NCBI RefSeq assembly: GCF_030272615.1
Contig: NC_081411.1
Span: 43,393,017 to 43,457,016 of the forward strand
DNA length: 64,000 nucleotides
Reading direction: 5' to 3'
Origin: Cryptomeria japonica
Lineage: Eukaryota > Streptophyta > Pinopsida > Cupressales > Cupressaceae
The notes under the pieces are model-generated. The model worked only from the letters and a program-made list of their open reading frames with translations, did no database searches and was not told where the DNA came from. A program made the position numbers and the translations under genes. Shown here piece by piece: positions 36,301-48,164 of this stretch. The first letter of the stretch is position 1. The number at the start of each line of letters is the position of its first letter.

Positions 36301-38690
36301 CAATCAGAAAGTTCAAAATTATAGACTTATGCAAACATAAAGACTAAAGTCATGAGATTTTTCAATAACAAAGCTAAGACTTGGGGAAGTGAATGTTTTT
36401 TGAAAATTTCCAAGTTCACAAATCGGGCCATTTTCCTTTGCCTCGGCCCAACGATTATAGACCCTGAGGTAGACCCTGATAAATAGAATGTAATTCTTCA
36501 ATTCTACTTTAAAGAATCTATCCATTTTCCTTTGCCTCGGCTCCAAGGTATTAAATAAAAATAAGGAGTTTTTTTCTCTATTCACCATTTGACCAGAAGC
36601 CGACTCATAATCATCTAGGGCCTTTCTCAAGTTTCTAGCTTCAGCAATAGTAGATCTTCTCATTAGGATGGTATCATCCATGAACTGTTGATGAGTACAC
36701 ACCAAAAATTTGAGGAAGGTTTTAGTGCCATTAAGGCTCCCCAATCAACCATTTTTTGTAAGTTTCTTCCAAGACATTCTGCTATTAGAGTAAAAGAATT
36801 AGGGAAATGCAGTCCCACTGCCTTAGCCCTCTAGAGTTCCTAAAAAAATGTGAGGCAGAACCATTCACCATGATGGAAATGGTGGTTGTAGATATAGGTT
36901 GGCCAATCAATTGGAGGACCTGATTGTTAAAGCCAAAAGACTTCATAATTTTGAGAAAAAAATCCCAATCAACTCTATCATAAGCTTTGGAAATGTCCAG
37001 TTTGAGAAGAAATCCCTCGGTCTTTGAAATCGTAAGGGAATGGACATTCTCATGGATTGTAACAATAGAGTCAAGGATATGCCTACCTAGAATGAATCTA
37101 TTTTTCTAATGGGAGATGAGGGAAGGCAATAATCTCCACAACCTAGAAGTCAAGACCTTAGAAATAATTTTGTAAAAGGAGTTACATAGACTGATGGGCC
37201 TGAAAGATTCAAAATCCGTCGCTCTAGGGCATTTAGAGATAAGAACCACGAGAGTAGAATTAAGCTCCTTAAGAAGGCACCTGGACACAAAAAAATTCTT
37301 TGACAACATTCACAACTTCATCAGCAACAATTTCCCAGAAATATTGAAAAACGAACATGGGGAAGTCGTCAAGTCTGAGAGCCATATTACCTTGAAAGGA
37401 GAAAACAACTCTTTTGATTTCATCCCTTGAGGGAGTGGAGAGCATTTTTTTATCTTGTTATCTTCTTCCTTGACAAGACTGGGGATAGCCTCTATTAAAG
37501 TATCTTGAAAGTCATTGTTAATGCAACCATTTACCTTAAGGAGATTGCTAAAGAAAAGGACAACATTCTTTCTAATATCTTCCTCCTTATCAAACATATT
37601 GTCGTTGTAATCAATATAAGAAATTGTATTGGTTGCCTTGTGCTTAAGTGTTGTCATTTGAAAATACTTGCATTCTTATCTCCAGCTGAGAGCCACAGGG
37701 CTCTTGATCTTTGTTTCCAAAATTCTTCTTCCTTTGAAATTAAATCACGTATCTTACCAAGCACCTCATTTTCCTTTGATTTATAGTTAGCTATATATCT
37801 TTCCATCTAGATTTTCTCCTACATGTCATTTAATTCCATCTATAATGCTAACTTCATACCAAAAATGTTCCCAAAGGTGTCCTTGTTCTATTTGCTAACT
37901 TTGTTTTTCACCTCCCTCAACCTTTTGGCCACCCTAAACATAGTAGTTCCAAAAACTGTAATATTCCACCATTTTCTCACTTCTTCAAAGATCTCAGGGT
38001 GAGATGACCAGATTCTTTCAAATCTGAACGGAAAGTTAATTTTTTCCTAGATGGGGTTCGCCACAAAACCTATAGGGAAGTGATCAGAGCCAATCCTTGA
38101 GAGAGATTTTAAGGAACAAAAATAAGATAAGAACCATTGGTCATAAATTAAGGCTTTGTCCAACCTAAATTGAATCAACTCATTACCTATTCTCCTATTT
38201 GACCAGGTGTAGGAAACTACTTGAAGATCAATATCCATGAGTGCCTAAGAGTCAATGAAGTCTAGAAGATCCATTTTGCTTTCCAAATTTAACTGAAAGC
38301 CTCCAAATTTTTCACTGTCCTAGAGAAGACTATTACATTCACCAATCATGATCCATTTTTCATTATTGAACTTTCTACAAAAAGCCATAAGATATTTCCA
38401 AAAAAGCTTTCTTGCGCCTCTACCATTAGGATGATAGATATTGGACTAGATCGAGCAAAAAATATCTCTTATATGGAAAAATTTAGTAGCTACATGATGA
38501 ACACTTTTAAAAATCAGATATCCTCTAATGAGGTTCAGGTTCCAAAAGGTGACGATTCCCCTTGATGCTCCCTCGGAGCTATTACCATGCACCCCACAAA
38601 ATTTAAACATTTTGATCTTTTCAACTTTCTCTTTTGATATTTTAGACTCTTGAACCAATATGTGCATTCTATGTCACTCTCCCCCCTCTC
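36301..38690 (-). mobile_element. L1-type LINE, truncated and broken
   Basis: Minus strand, from 38690 downwards. The apurinic endonuclease comes first, with ILVQESKI (about 38660), SEGASRGIVTFWN (about 38560), a degraded GDFN block reading WIMIGECNS (about 38345) and the C-terminal SYTWSNRR...GSDHFPI (38047-38238). A linker follows (37310-37657). Reverse transcriptase has FRPISLCNSFYKIISKVLTSRL (37106-37309, written here as the family's usual RPISL...KVL block), FLLKLDISKAYDRVDW (about 36960-37010) and a catalytic FMDDTILM (about 36675) in place of FADD/YADD. The frame changes several times between these blocks, so at least four frameshifts or stops have accumulated. Neither ORF1 with its zinc knuckle nor a clear 3' poly(A) tail is seen. 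Confidence 0.9.
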
Positions 38691-38783
38691 TATATGTGCT
38701 TATATCTTTCTCTCTTTAACACTCTACCTCACCTTCTATGTTTGAATTCACATGATAACTATGGTCAGCCATTATAAAACCCT

Positions 38784-39211
38784 CCCCTAGCAAGGATTTA
38801 ATCACACACAATACTAACGAATGCCTATACCTCAAAATAGTATTCAATCTCTTATTAGTTATTTCTTGTAAAAATTCTATTTTCCTTTTGGTTGCCAATA
38901 GTCATGTTGGAGTCTCCATTTCATCGAAAACTTCTAAGCTTTACCAAAGAGAAGAAGGCAATTTTATAATTAGTAAGACCTTCTAGATGTTTCCAAGCCC
39001 CTAGCAAGGATTTAATCACACACAATACTAACGAATGCCTATACCTCAAAATAGTATTCAATCTCTTATTAGTTATTTCTTGTAAAAATTCTATTTTCCT
39101 TTTGGTTGCCAATAGTCATGTTGGAGTCTCCATTTCATCGAAAACTTCTAAGCTTTACCAAAGAGAAGAAGGCAATTTTATAATTAGTAAGACCTTCTAG
39201 ATGTTTCCAAG
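38784..39211. repeat. Tandem 214-bp duplication
   Basis: 38784-38997 and 38998-39211 appear identical base for base, both running from CCCCTAGCAAGG to GATGTTTCCAAG. Each encodes the same minus-strand peptide start, MATKRKIEFLQEITNKR. The duplication lies just upstream of the LINE (on its minus strand). It is either very recent or an assembly artefact. Confidence 0.9.
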
Positions 39212-41280
39212 AATACTCTATAATACTTATAGAGTCTTCATATGTTTGTGCTCTCCAGGAGGACCCAATTCACTTTGTGCAAGCGCTTGGAAATAGTGGA
39301 TTATCTATCGTTCACTTCTTCTATTTGTTAATTATTCATTTAGGATCTCTTTCATGTTGACCCAATTTTTTATTTTATCTTTATCCTCACGTGCCTTCTT
39401 CAAATTCAAAAACTTGAGGACCATAATGAGTAATTAATATGTAGCCATATGTATAATTTAAGTTCACTATTGTGAGTTCTTTTGACGTCAAACTATCAAA
39501 TTCCCATGTCTCTATGTGTGTGTTTTTATGTTGTGGGTATCATGTGTCATTTGTTGCATGGTGGAATTCCATGAAAACACCTCATTGTGTTGAAGTAACA
39601 CAACATCTCTTCTCCTTAAAACGGCATGCATCTAACAAATACTATTTTAAGAGGGGACTATCATATCTCTGCATTTCAACATATTTACATTAGCATCATG
39701 TTTATCTCAATATTTATTTATCTAATGATCACGTATTGTATCTTGTATTTGATGCCTTTGTGGGGACCAAGCCACTATCTCATTGATCTTTATTATCTTA
39801 TTTCCTTCATCTCATACAAGAAGGAATCAAGGAAGAGTGACAAACAGAATCTTAATATTGATAAGATTTTTAATGTTTACTAATTTACTAATTTGTATTT
39901 AGTAAATTAGCTTGTTATTAAACTGAAATTTTATGTTTTAGATCTTATTTAGATCTTATGTGATAATGAAGTTTTATGTTTTTCCATTATCGATGTGTAT
40001 GGTTTCAATTGTGCTATTGAAGGATCTTTCTTGTGCTTTGCTTCTCCTTGTGTTCTACATGAATTTTTTAATATAATAGAGATGGATTTCACCTCATTAA
40101 CTCATGATGTTTATTTTGAGAAGAGATGGTTTTTCAATCTTTTCGCAATATAAAATTTACATCATTTAATTAGTCTTTCTTAAGGTTACGATTGGTACAA
40201 TAAATATAAAAATAGGGTAAGAGGTTTTGAGAAAATAAACTAAAAATAAAATAAACATAAGAGAATAGAAAATGATAAATTTTAATTACATTCATTAGTT
40301 TTAAATGGTCAAATGAAACTAAAAGAAGTCAATATTACAACGATTAGTATTCACACATCCATCTTGAACATGAGTGCAAGAATTGGAGGAAAATCATAAT
40401 GAAGATATTTTAAGTTGAATGTGATTGAACTATTATATTCCATGCATATATCTAATACATCACCCTGCAAGTACAATAAAATAGATCGCATGAAGTTTTC
40501 CCCCAACGGAAATAAAATAAAACTAAATACTACCATGGCTGAAAACACTCAAAAACATTTAGGAATAATCCTTTATTACTTTGAATATATGAGCCAATTA
40601 TAATTTTTAGTATAGCTTCCGTATTTAAATTTCAATAGTTAATTGGTAATCAAAATGTCCACCATCCTTAATAAAAGTCACAAGAGGGTTATAAAGAGAT
40701 AGTCTTGAGTGCCAAAATTTTGAAAGATGTAAGAAAGGTCAACCCGATTCCTATTTTGACACCAAGGTACAAAATTTAAAATCTACAACTTACATTTTAT
40801 TTATCCCTACTTTTAGACCTTACACTATTTTCAATTTATTTTTAATTAAGTTATTAAATCTATGAGATAAATTATGAATAATTAAATATGAAATAGCATG
40901 AAGGAAATACCATGCTTGATCAAGAAAACAACATAGGAAAGATGTAACATAATCATTCATGTCATTTTGATTTGGTCCTTTATGATACTTGACCTTTCCC
41001 TTTTAGCAAAACACGAATTCTTGATCATACTTTATTTAATTCTCAAGAAAAAAAAGTCCTCTTACAAACTCTAGAGAATAGTCTTCTTCTTCAATAAATT
41101 TAAGAGTAATATATACTATTTATCAATATATTAAACCATTTTATCAACATAAATATTTAAAATTAACAAAAATATACTAATTTAACTATTAAAAAATATT
41201 TTCTTCTATGATATTATTATAAAATCTCTAATTTTCTACAAAATATTATATCTTCCAGAAAATCTGGTTGCATTATTTAT
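39212..41280. other. AT-rich spacer upstream of the TNL gene
   Basis: Two kilobases without a recognisable gene or repeat family. Short open frames are AT-driven. Any promoter of the TNL would fall in the right part, but no convincing TATA box with an ATG in phase could be assigned, because the first exon itself lacks its normal start. Confidence 0.4.
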
Positions 41281-41395
41281 CCTACTCAACACGGCACCGA
41301 AAGGGTCCCAAACGCACTCAAGTCTCTCAATTATACGTCTGCTTTTAAACAGAACCAATCTTTTTCTACTCAGCTTTACAACTGTCAAAGAAACT

Positions 41396-41778
41396 TTGGC
41401 TACTCAGCTTTACAACTGTCTTCAGCAGTTGGGAATACGGGCGTTTCTTGATAAGGAAGAGAAGGAACTTGGAAATTCTTTTCCTTCTACAATCGAGACT
41501 GCCATCCGCTCTGCTAAGGTACACATAACCATCTTTTCCAAAAGATATGCAGAGTCGCCTTGGTGCCTGGCTGAGCTAGTTCTCATGTTAGACAGCCAGG
41601 CCAAAATTATTCGTGTGTTTTACGAAGTGAAGCCTAGTGACCTCCGCCACATTGAAAACGGAGCATACGCTGATGCATTCAAGAAATATGAGGAAAAGGG
41701 CAGGTACCTGGACAAGCATAACCAGTGGAAAGAAGCTCTTCAGTCACTTTCATTAATAGCTGGGGAAGAATTTGACAG
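41396..41778 (+). pseudogene. TNL exon 1, TIR domain lacking its first box
   Basis: Open from before 41396 to a GT donor at 41779, encoding ATQLYNCLQQLGIRAFLDK, then HITIFSKRYAESPWCLAEL, VFYEVKPSDLRHIENGAY and WKEALQSLSLIAGEEFD. This is TIR boxes 2 and 3 with the catalytic-region glutamate in WCLAEL. The upstream frame is open but has no ATG and does not encode box 1. A 21-base string occurs twice, at 41366-41386 and 41400-41420, so a small duplication or template switch replaced the box-1 sequence. Exon 2 continues in phase (attcagtgac at 41867). Confidence 0.85.
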
Positions 41779-41866
41779 GTAACATTTCTGTGTATTGGTA
41801 ATTGTAATTCGTATAAGTATTTTGTTCCTTCAAATGAGGTTAACTATTTTCTTTCGTTTTTTAAAG

Positions 41867-43005
41867 ATTCAGTGACTGTAAGAACATAATAGTAGCAGTG
41901 CAAGAAGAGGTAAAAAGGAAAACATGTTTACATGTTGCTGAATATCCAGTGGGGCTTAACAACCTTGTGAAAGATTTTGAAAGGCGTTGCCTTGATGAAC
42001 TTGTACAAGATTTTGAAAACCAGTGTAGACTGAAGACTGTGAAGAATAAGGTTGTGGTAGTTGGCATTTTTGGCATGGGTGGGTCGGGAAAGACAACTCT
42101 TGCCAAAGAATTGTTTAACCGAAAGATGTCTAATTATTCTAGAGCAAGTTTTCTGTTTGATGTGCGAGAAGAATCTGCGAGAAGCAACTTACCTTCTTTG
42201 CAACTTAAGCTTCTCATAGATCTCTTTGACACATATCATCTGAATTTTACAAGTACAGAAGAAGGAACAAGCTATTTCAAAGATAATCTACAAAGGAGCC
42301 CTGGGCATTTAAGCTTCCTAATTGTTGTAGACGATATCGATCATGTCCAACAGTTAAACTCTCTACTGGTCAGGGATATCTTAAAAAAATCTGGCATAAA
42401 CAAAGCTCTGGTCATTGTGACAACCCGGGACGTCGGGTGCTTGTTACCTCAGGGATAACTGTTGGTTATAATTTAAAAGGAATGGATAAAAACCACGGGA
42501 GGAACCTCTTCTGTTGGCATGCCTTTGGCCAATCCCATCCATGTACTGGTTACGAGTCACTGGTTAATGAATTCGTAGACGTGTGTTGAGGGTTACCTCT
42601 GTCTCTCCAGGTTCTCGGCCGGCATGTTCATGGTAGAACTCACAGTTATTGGAGGTCACAATTGATTAAAGCTAGAATGATGCTGCCTCGAGATGTAAAG
42701 CAAAGATTGAGAATAAGCTTTGAGGCATTGGATGATGAACAAAAACAGGTTTTCATGGATATTGCCTGTTTTTTGTGGGCAGATCTAAGGGTACAGCCGA
42801 AAGAGTATAGGAGGCATCAGGATGGAATGCTCAACATGCACTGCAGACACTCAAAGCTAAATGCCTTGTGGAAGAAATCAACGAGATTCGGGGAGATGTA
42901 ATTTTATTGAGAATGCATGACCACCTGAGGGACTTGGGAAGAGAAATGGCACTTCAGCGCAGCCCTCCCCAACGCCTGTGGCGTCCTCAAGATCTGAAAT
43001 CTTCG
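41867..43005 (+). pseudogene. TNL exon 2, NB-ARC domain
   Basis: Starts after TTTTTTAAAG and ends before GTATGT. It encodes the ATP-binding switch domain: GIFGMGGSGKTTLAKELF (P-loop), LIVVDDIDHVQQL (kinase 2), ALVIVTTRD (RNBS-B), then, in a shifted frame, LQVLGRH after GLPL, RISFEALDDEQKQVFMDIACF (RNBS-D), and, after another shift, ILLRMHDHLRDLGREMA (MHD). Three disablements are visible: a one-base loss just before the TAA at 42456-42458, TGA at 42587-42589 where GGA would be expected, and a shift between about 42790 and 42830. Confidence 0.9.
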
Positions 43006-43111
43006 GTATGTCTGTTATCCTCTCAAATTTCTTCTTAATACTGTAATGTTACAAATCTTAACTTGTGACTAGCTATATTAAAGGAAAATTGAGATTCTTC
43101 CTTGTCTGCAG

Positions 43112-46010
43112 GCTTTAATGGGTTTCAAAAATGTCCTCACCAAAACCAATATGAGGTGTTTCCACTCCATTTTTGACAATTCCATTGGTTCTCAAGTTAC
43201 ATTCTTTTTAGGCCAATCAGATAACTGTGTTGAGACGTCAGCTTCCTTGCTATGGCTCAAGCTCGAGGGGAATTCCACGGAACAATCAAGTATTCCTTCA
43301 TGGATTCCTCTTCAAAATTTGCATCATCTAGAAATCCACTCTGGACAGCTCAAAACGTTGTGGGAGAATAACATAGAGGTATTTTGATATTCTATGTTAA
43401 AAATTAAATTCCCTTAAAACTGTATTGTGGAATTCCTTATGTTATGGTTGCCTCTGAACTATTTTTTTAAATCATTGAAATCTTTACGCAAATTTTATCT
43501 TGAATTTCAGGCACCTTCCCGCTTGAAAGAGCTGCTGATTTATGAAAACTCTTTGAAAGAGTTTCCAGATTTATCAGGAATTTCAGATAGTTTAGAAAAT
43601 GGATTCTTAGAAAGTCTTGAAAAGCTAGTGATTAGCGGTGAATATTTTGTATCCAAGATATTAATTAGTGGAATTCACTATCCCAGCCTTGACTCTATCA
43701 CACTTGAATACATGGGAAATCTTATGGAAGTGAATTTAAGAAGTGTAAAGACATTAAAATCACTTGCTATTGTATATTGTAATAAACTCACAAGATTGAC
43801 AGGAACATCTCATCTTACAAATCTTGTCCTATTAAGGATTATTCAATGTCCAGACCTTGAGGAGCTAAGGCTTGCTCGTCCGAGCTGTCTTGAAAGGATC
43901 ACAAATGGTTATTGTACAAAGTTGAAAAGTGTGTTAAGAATATCTTACTTCTGAAGCTTGTAGAACTGGATATTTATTATTGTGAGAAGCTAGAGTTTGA
44001 TCACTTGAGTCTCTCTGGTATGAAATGTCTCGAGAGGATGACATTTGATAAATATGTAAAGGTGAAATATTTTGAATTGGATAGCTGTCAAAATTTGAAA
44101 ACAATACAGTTTGGTTGTGAAGAGCTTGTAGGACTAAGCATTCGGACCTGTCCGGAGGTTGAGCGGCTGCCAATTTTTAGAGGCCCAAGTTGCCTGGAGA
44201 AGATTATAATTGATAGATGCGGAAAGCTCAAATGCTTCAATTGGATGGTTGTCAAATTTTGAAAACAATACAGTTTGGCTGTGAAGAGCTTGTAGAATTA
44301 AACATTCGGGCCTGTCCGGAGCTTGAAGAATTGACAATTTTTAGAGGCCCAAATTGCCAGGAGAAGATTATAATTGATGGATGCGGAAAGCTCAAATGTC
44401 TTCAAGTGGATGATTATCAAAATTTAAAAAGTGTGTTAGGAATATCTAATCTTGCAAAGCTTTTAGAATTGGAAATTTGTGGTTGTGGGAAGCAAGAGTT
44501 TGATCACTTGTGTCTCAGTGATATGAAATGTCTCGAGAGGATGACATTTGATAGATATGTAGAGGTGAAATATTTTGAATTTGACTGTTGTCAAAATTTG
44601 AAAACAATTGAGTTTGGTTATGAAGAGCTGGTAGAACTAAGCATTCAGGGCTGTCCGGAACTTGTGCGAGTGCCAGTTTTAACAGGCCCAAGTTGCCTGG
44701 AGAAGATTATAACTGATGGATGCGAAAAGCTTAAATATCTTCAATTGGATGGTTGTCAAAATTTTAAAACAATACAGTTTGGGTGTGAAGAACTTGTAGA
44801 ATTAAACATTCGGGGCTGCCCGGAGCTTGAAGAATTGACAGTTTTTAGAGGCCCAAATTGTCTGGAGAGGATTATAATTGAAGGATGTGGAAATCTGAAA
44901 TGTCTTCAAGTGGATGGTTATCAAAATTTAAAAAGCGTGTTAGAAATATCTAATCTTGCAAAGCTTGTAGAATTGGAGATTTGTGGTTGTAGGAAGCAAG
45001 AGTTTGATCACTTATCTCTCAGTGGTGTGAAGTTTCTCGAGAGGATGACAATTGATAGATATGTAAAGGTGAAATATGTTGAATTGGATGGTTGTCAAAA
45101 TTTGAAAACAATACAGGTTGATTGCGAAGAGTTTGTAGAATTAAGTATTCGGGGCTGTCCAGAGCTTGAGGAGTTGCCTGCTTTTAGAGGCATGGATTCC
45201 CTGGAAAGGATTATAATTGAGGGATGTGGAAAGCTCAAATGTCTTCAAGTGGATGGTTATAAAAAATTGAAAACAATACAGTTTGGCTGTGAGGAGCTTG
45301 TAGAATTAATCATTCGGGGCTGTCCGGAGCTTGAAGAATTGACAGTTTTTAGAGGCCCAAATTGCCTGGAGAAGACTATAATTGATGGATGTGGAAAGCT
45401 CAAATGTCTTCAAGTGGATGGTTATCAAAATTTAAAAAGTGTGTTGGGAATATCTAATCTTGCAAAGCTTGTAGAATTGGAGATTTGTGGTTGTGGGAAG
45501 CAAGAGTTTGATCACTTGTCTCTCAGTGGTATGAAGTGTCTCGAGAGGATTAAATTTGATAGACTTGTACAGTTGAAATATTTTGAATTCGATGGTTGTC
45601 AAAATTTGAAAGCAATGCAGTTTGATTGTGAAGAGCTTGTAGAATTAAGAATTCGGGGCTGTCCGGAGCTTGAGGAATTGCCTGTTTTAAGAGGTCCAAG
45701 TTGCCTGGAGAGGATTATAATTGATAGATGTGGAAAGCTCCAATGTCTTCAAGTGAATGGTTGTCAAAATTTGAAAAGTCTGTCTGGTAACTTTGAGCTT
45801 AGACAGTTGCATGTTATAAATTGTCCTGAGCTTGAAGAGGTGATGGTCCTGATGGGTCTTGACAGATTGAGCTGCTTCGGGAGCATTAAAATTCACAACT
45901 GTGAGAAACTGCAGAACATATCAGGCATCGAAGAATGGCAGGCACTATCTTATATGAGTCTCTGTTATTGCTCCAACGCACTACTACGGAATTGCATTCG
46001 TAAGTTGGAG
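43112..46010 (+). pseudogene. TNL LRR exons with 504-bp super-repeats
   Basis: Exon 3 (43112-43378) and exon 4 (43511-46010) encode the leucine-rich repeats, with one GT-AG intron between them. Exon 4 first has diverged LRRs (LKELLIYENSLKEFPDLS). From about 43930 it is made of a 168-residue super-repeat holding several 20-24-residue LRRs such as LDGCQNLKTIQFGCEELVEL, NIRGCPELEEL and LVELEICGCGKQEF. The landmark TTGTGG in the ELEICGC block recurs at 44477, 44981 and 45485, exactly 504 bases apart. The part 44217-46010 is one open frame; two shifts lie before it (near 43945 and 44234). Confidence 0.9.
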
Positions 46011-46206
46011 GTAATTATTTCAATGCTCCATTTTAACTGGCAATCTTAAATATCAATTTGAAGTGTGATTTTTAAATTGGTCTTCAGCTTTGCTTTTTCG
46101 TCTGTTCTTACAAGACAGTCTATATTAACGTAAGTATTGTCTTAAGTGATTTCAAACTGAAAAGAAATTACTATGAATAAACTTAGTATTTTGTATTTTA
46201 TTTCAG

Positions 46207-46575
46207 AAAGTGTCGCCATATTCCCCTATTGTTTTGATTGGAAGGGTAGTGGATGGAGCAGAGTCAACTTTAAACCAATTGTCCTTTTCTGAATTTGAAG
46301 CCACGGCGCTAACTAGTGTCGACAGGACAAAATTGGGTCCATTCATTGTATGTTTTGCTATTGTGGTCGATAGATCTTTCTCCCATATATTCCAGGTGCG
46401 TCCAGGAGAATGGATAATTACAATGGTAGTTGATAATCACTTTGGTCGGATTGAAAATCTTTTGAGGAAGTATGAAATATTGAAGGGGGGGTTTTGTCTA
46501 AAGTTGAAGGAAGACGAAGAGCTCAATGTTGTGCATGTTTTACGTGCAATTGTTGATAAGCTATATCATTCATAA
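46207..46575 (+). pseudogene. TNL C-terminal exon, unnamed post-LRR domain
   Basis: Follows a 196-bp intron (46011-46206, GTAATT...TTTCAG) and ends at TAA 46573-46575. It encodes about 122 residues: SPIVLIGRVVDGAEST, NQLSFSEFEA, and later QVRPGEWIITMVVDNH. The partial copy at 49872-50165 has the same pattern (SPTVLTGRTVNGAEST, NQFSSSEFKA, QVRQGEWIIT). The domain looks conserved between paralogues, but I do not recognise it as a named family; a post-LRR jelly-roll-like domain is one possibility. Confidence 0.75.
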
Positions 46576-48160
46576 ATGGAATCGCCTTTGTATTCATTTC
46601 CAGTGAGAATTGTCTATACAGTTTCAAAATTTCTACTAATTCTTTGGTATGGAACGGTCTACATGCACTCCTCTCAAATGTTCTCCGAACTCTTTGGAAT
46701 GAATGAACCGTGAATTTTGCTCTTTGGGTGAATGTGACTGGTTCGTTGGTATGAAATGTAGGATGACTCTTTTATTAAAACAGAATGAATGTTATTTATT
46801 CGTTATTTTTAATTTTATAAAATTTAAATATATTGAATTTTATTTTTTATATTTAATGATAAAAGATGATTTATTTTGTGATGACCTATATAATTCTATT
46901 TTGAAGTTCACAATACTAATAATATTTCAATTAATTAAAAAAAAATTGACATCTTAAATATATATTTATTTATTTTTTAATTAATGATCATATTAATTGT
47001 TCAATGGACATGTTGATAGGTTATTACAATGTGCATTTCATATACATAGCTTTCAGGTTTGATTAAGTCTTTTGCATGTAAGATTTAAAAAGTGTCATAA
47101 CATTTGAGTGATTGTTGGACTTGAATGAATCACTTAATCATACTTTGCTCACTTTGTCACATTTAAGAACCTGAATGATTTGGGTCAAAGAAGCCCTTTT
47201 ACAACGAGGAGTGTAAGATTCATATTAATTGAAAAAGGTTATTTCTCCCCATACAAGAAACATCACCAAAAATAAAGGGCTTATTAAAGACTTAATAAAA
47301 AAACCCATTCAAATCAAATGATGATTACAATATATTTGTATCATAGAGAAAAACATTATTTCTTTCAATATACATGCATCAACCAATAAATTTAGTAAAT
47401 GAATTTGTATTCTTTTGGTGAATGTGAGTGATTTTGCTAGAAAGGAGTTCTAAGAAAATAATTGTTATTTATTTATTATTGTTAATTTAAATATAATTAT
47501 TATATCATTTTTAGAAATGAATTTTACTTTTTATTTAAAGATAAAAGATGATTTATTTTTTGGTTACACGTATAGTTCTATTTCGAAGTTTGTACAACAA
47601 TTTTTTAAAAATTTATATTTTTTTTATCTCATAAATTTGTATTTATTTTTAAGTCTTAAAAAGAAATCACACTTATTGTGCAATGATCATGTCAATAGAT
47701 AATTGTGATAAGCACATTAAATAAATAGATATGAAAAATGAACAAAACATCAAATTTGTTAAAATTTGATAATAGAAATTAAGCTTGCGTAGTTAGGAAG
47801 CATTTGGAGTGTATATATATATATATTTTTTATAGCTAGTAATAAGAGGTTTTAACTATTTTTAGATGACTCTTCCCCTCTTCTTAAGGCGCAATGATGA
47901 ATTGCCACATAGCATTGAAAATCGAAGGCTAGGAACATTCCTAGAACTATAAAGTGTATTTTAGTCATAGTTTTATGTTATGTCTAGACTAAAATTACTT
48001 TTCAAGTGTAAATTAAATTCTTTTTTACATCCAAGATTTTAAAAGTATCTTAACATTTGAGTGGTTTGCACTTGAAAGAGACTTAATTTTAAATCCAATT
48101 AAGTGACTCTTTGAATACAATTTGTCTCTTTTTTTTTGTATGCTTGAAAGAAATAATAGT
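46576..48160. other. Spacer with a diverged tandem duplication
   Basis: No gene is visible. Two blocks resemble each other at a distance of roughly 680-950 bases: GGTGAATGTGACTG / GGTGAATGTGAGTG (46727 and 47419), ATAAAAGATGATTTATTTT (46859 and 47539), and the TTAAAAAGTGTCATAACATTTGAGTG / TTAAAAGTATCTTAACATTTGAGTG pair (about 47087 and 48038, given here as landmarks only). It is probably an old local duplication of the 3' flank of the TNL gene. Confidence 0.5.
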
Positions 48161-48164
48161 TTTC

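Larger units (their letters stand above)
41290..46575 (+). pseudogene. TIR-NB-ARC-LRR immune receptor gene (TNL), degenerate
   Basis: Five exons can be followed: TIR (to 41778), NB-ARC (41867-43005), linker/first LRR (43112-43378), LRR (43511-46010) and a C-terminal exon (46207-46575). All introns are GT-AG. TNL proteins detect pathogen effectors; their TIR domain is an NADase that starts defence signalling. Seen here are the TIR body (FLDKEEKELGNSFPSTIETA, SPWCLAELVLML), P-loop GMGGSGKTT, kinase-2 LIVVDDID, RNBS-B ALVIVTTRD, a GLPL block, FMDIACFL and MHD (RMHDHLRDLG). The TIR start (the usual YDVFxxHRGPD box) is missing and no ATG is in phase. A one-base loss gives a stop at 42456-42458, a TGA precedes GLPL at 42587-42589, and frames shift again near 42800, 43945 and 44234. 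It is a pseudogene, although 610 codons of the LRR remain open. Confidence 0.9.

Noticed and set aside
41396-46575. TNL as an intact functional receptor
   Set aside because: Missing TIR start and at least five frame breaks across the NB-ARC and LRR exons.
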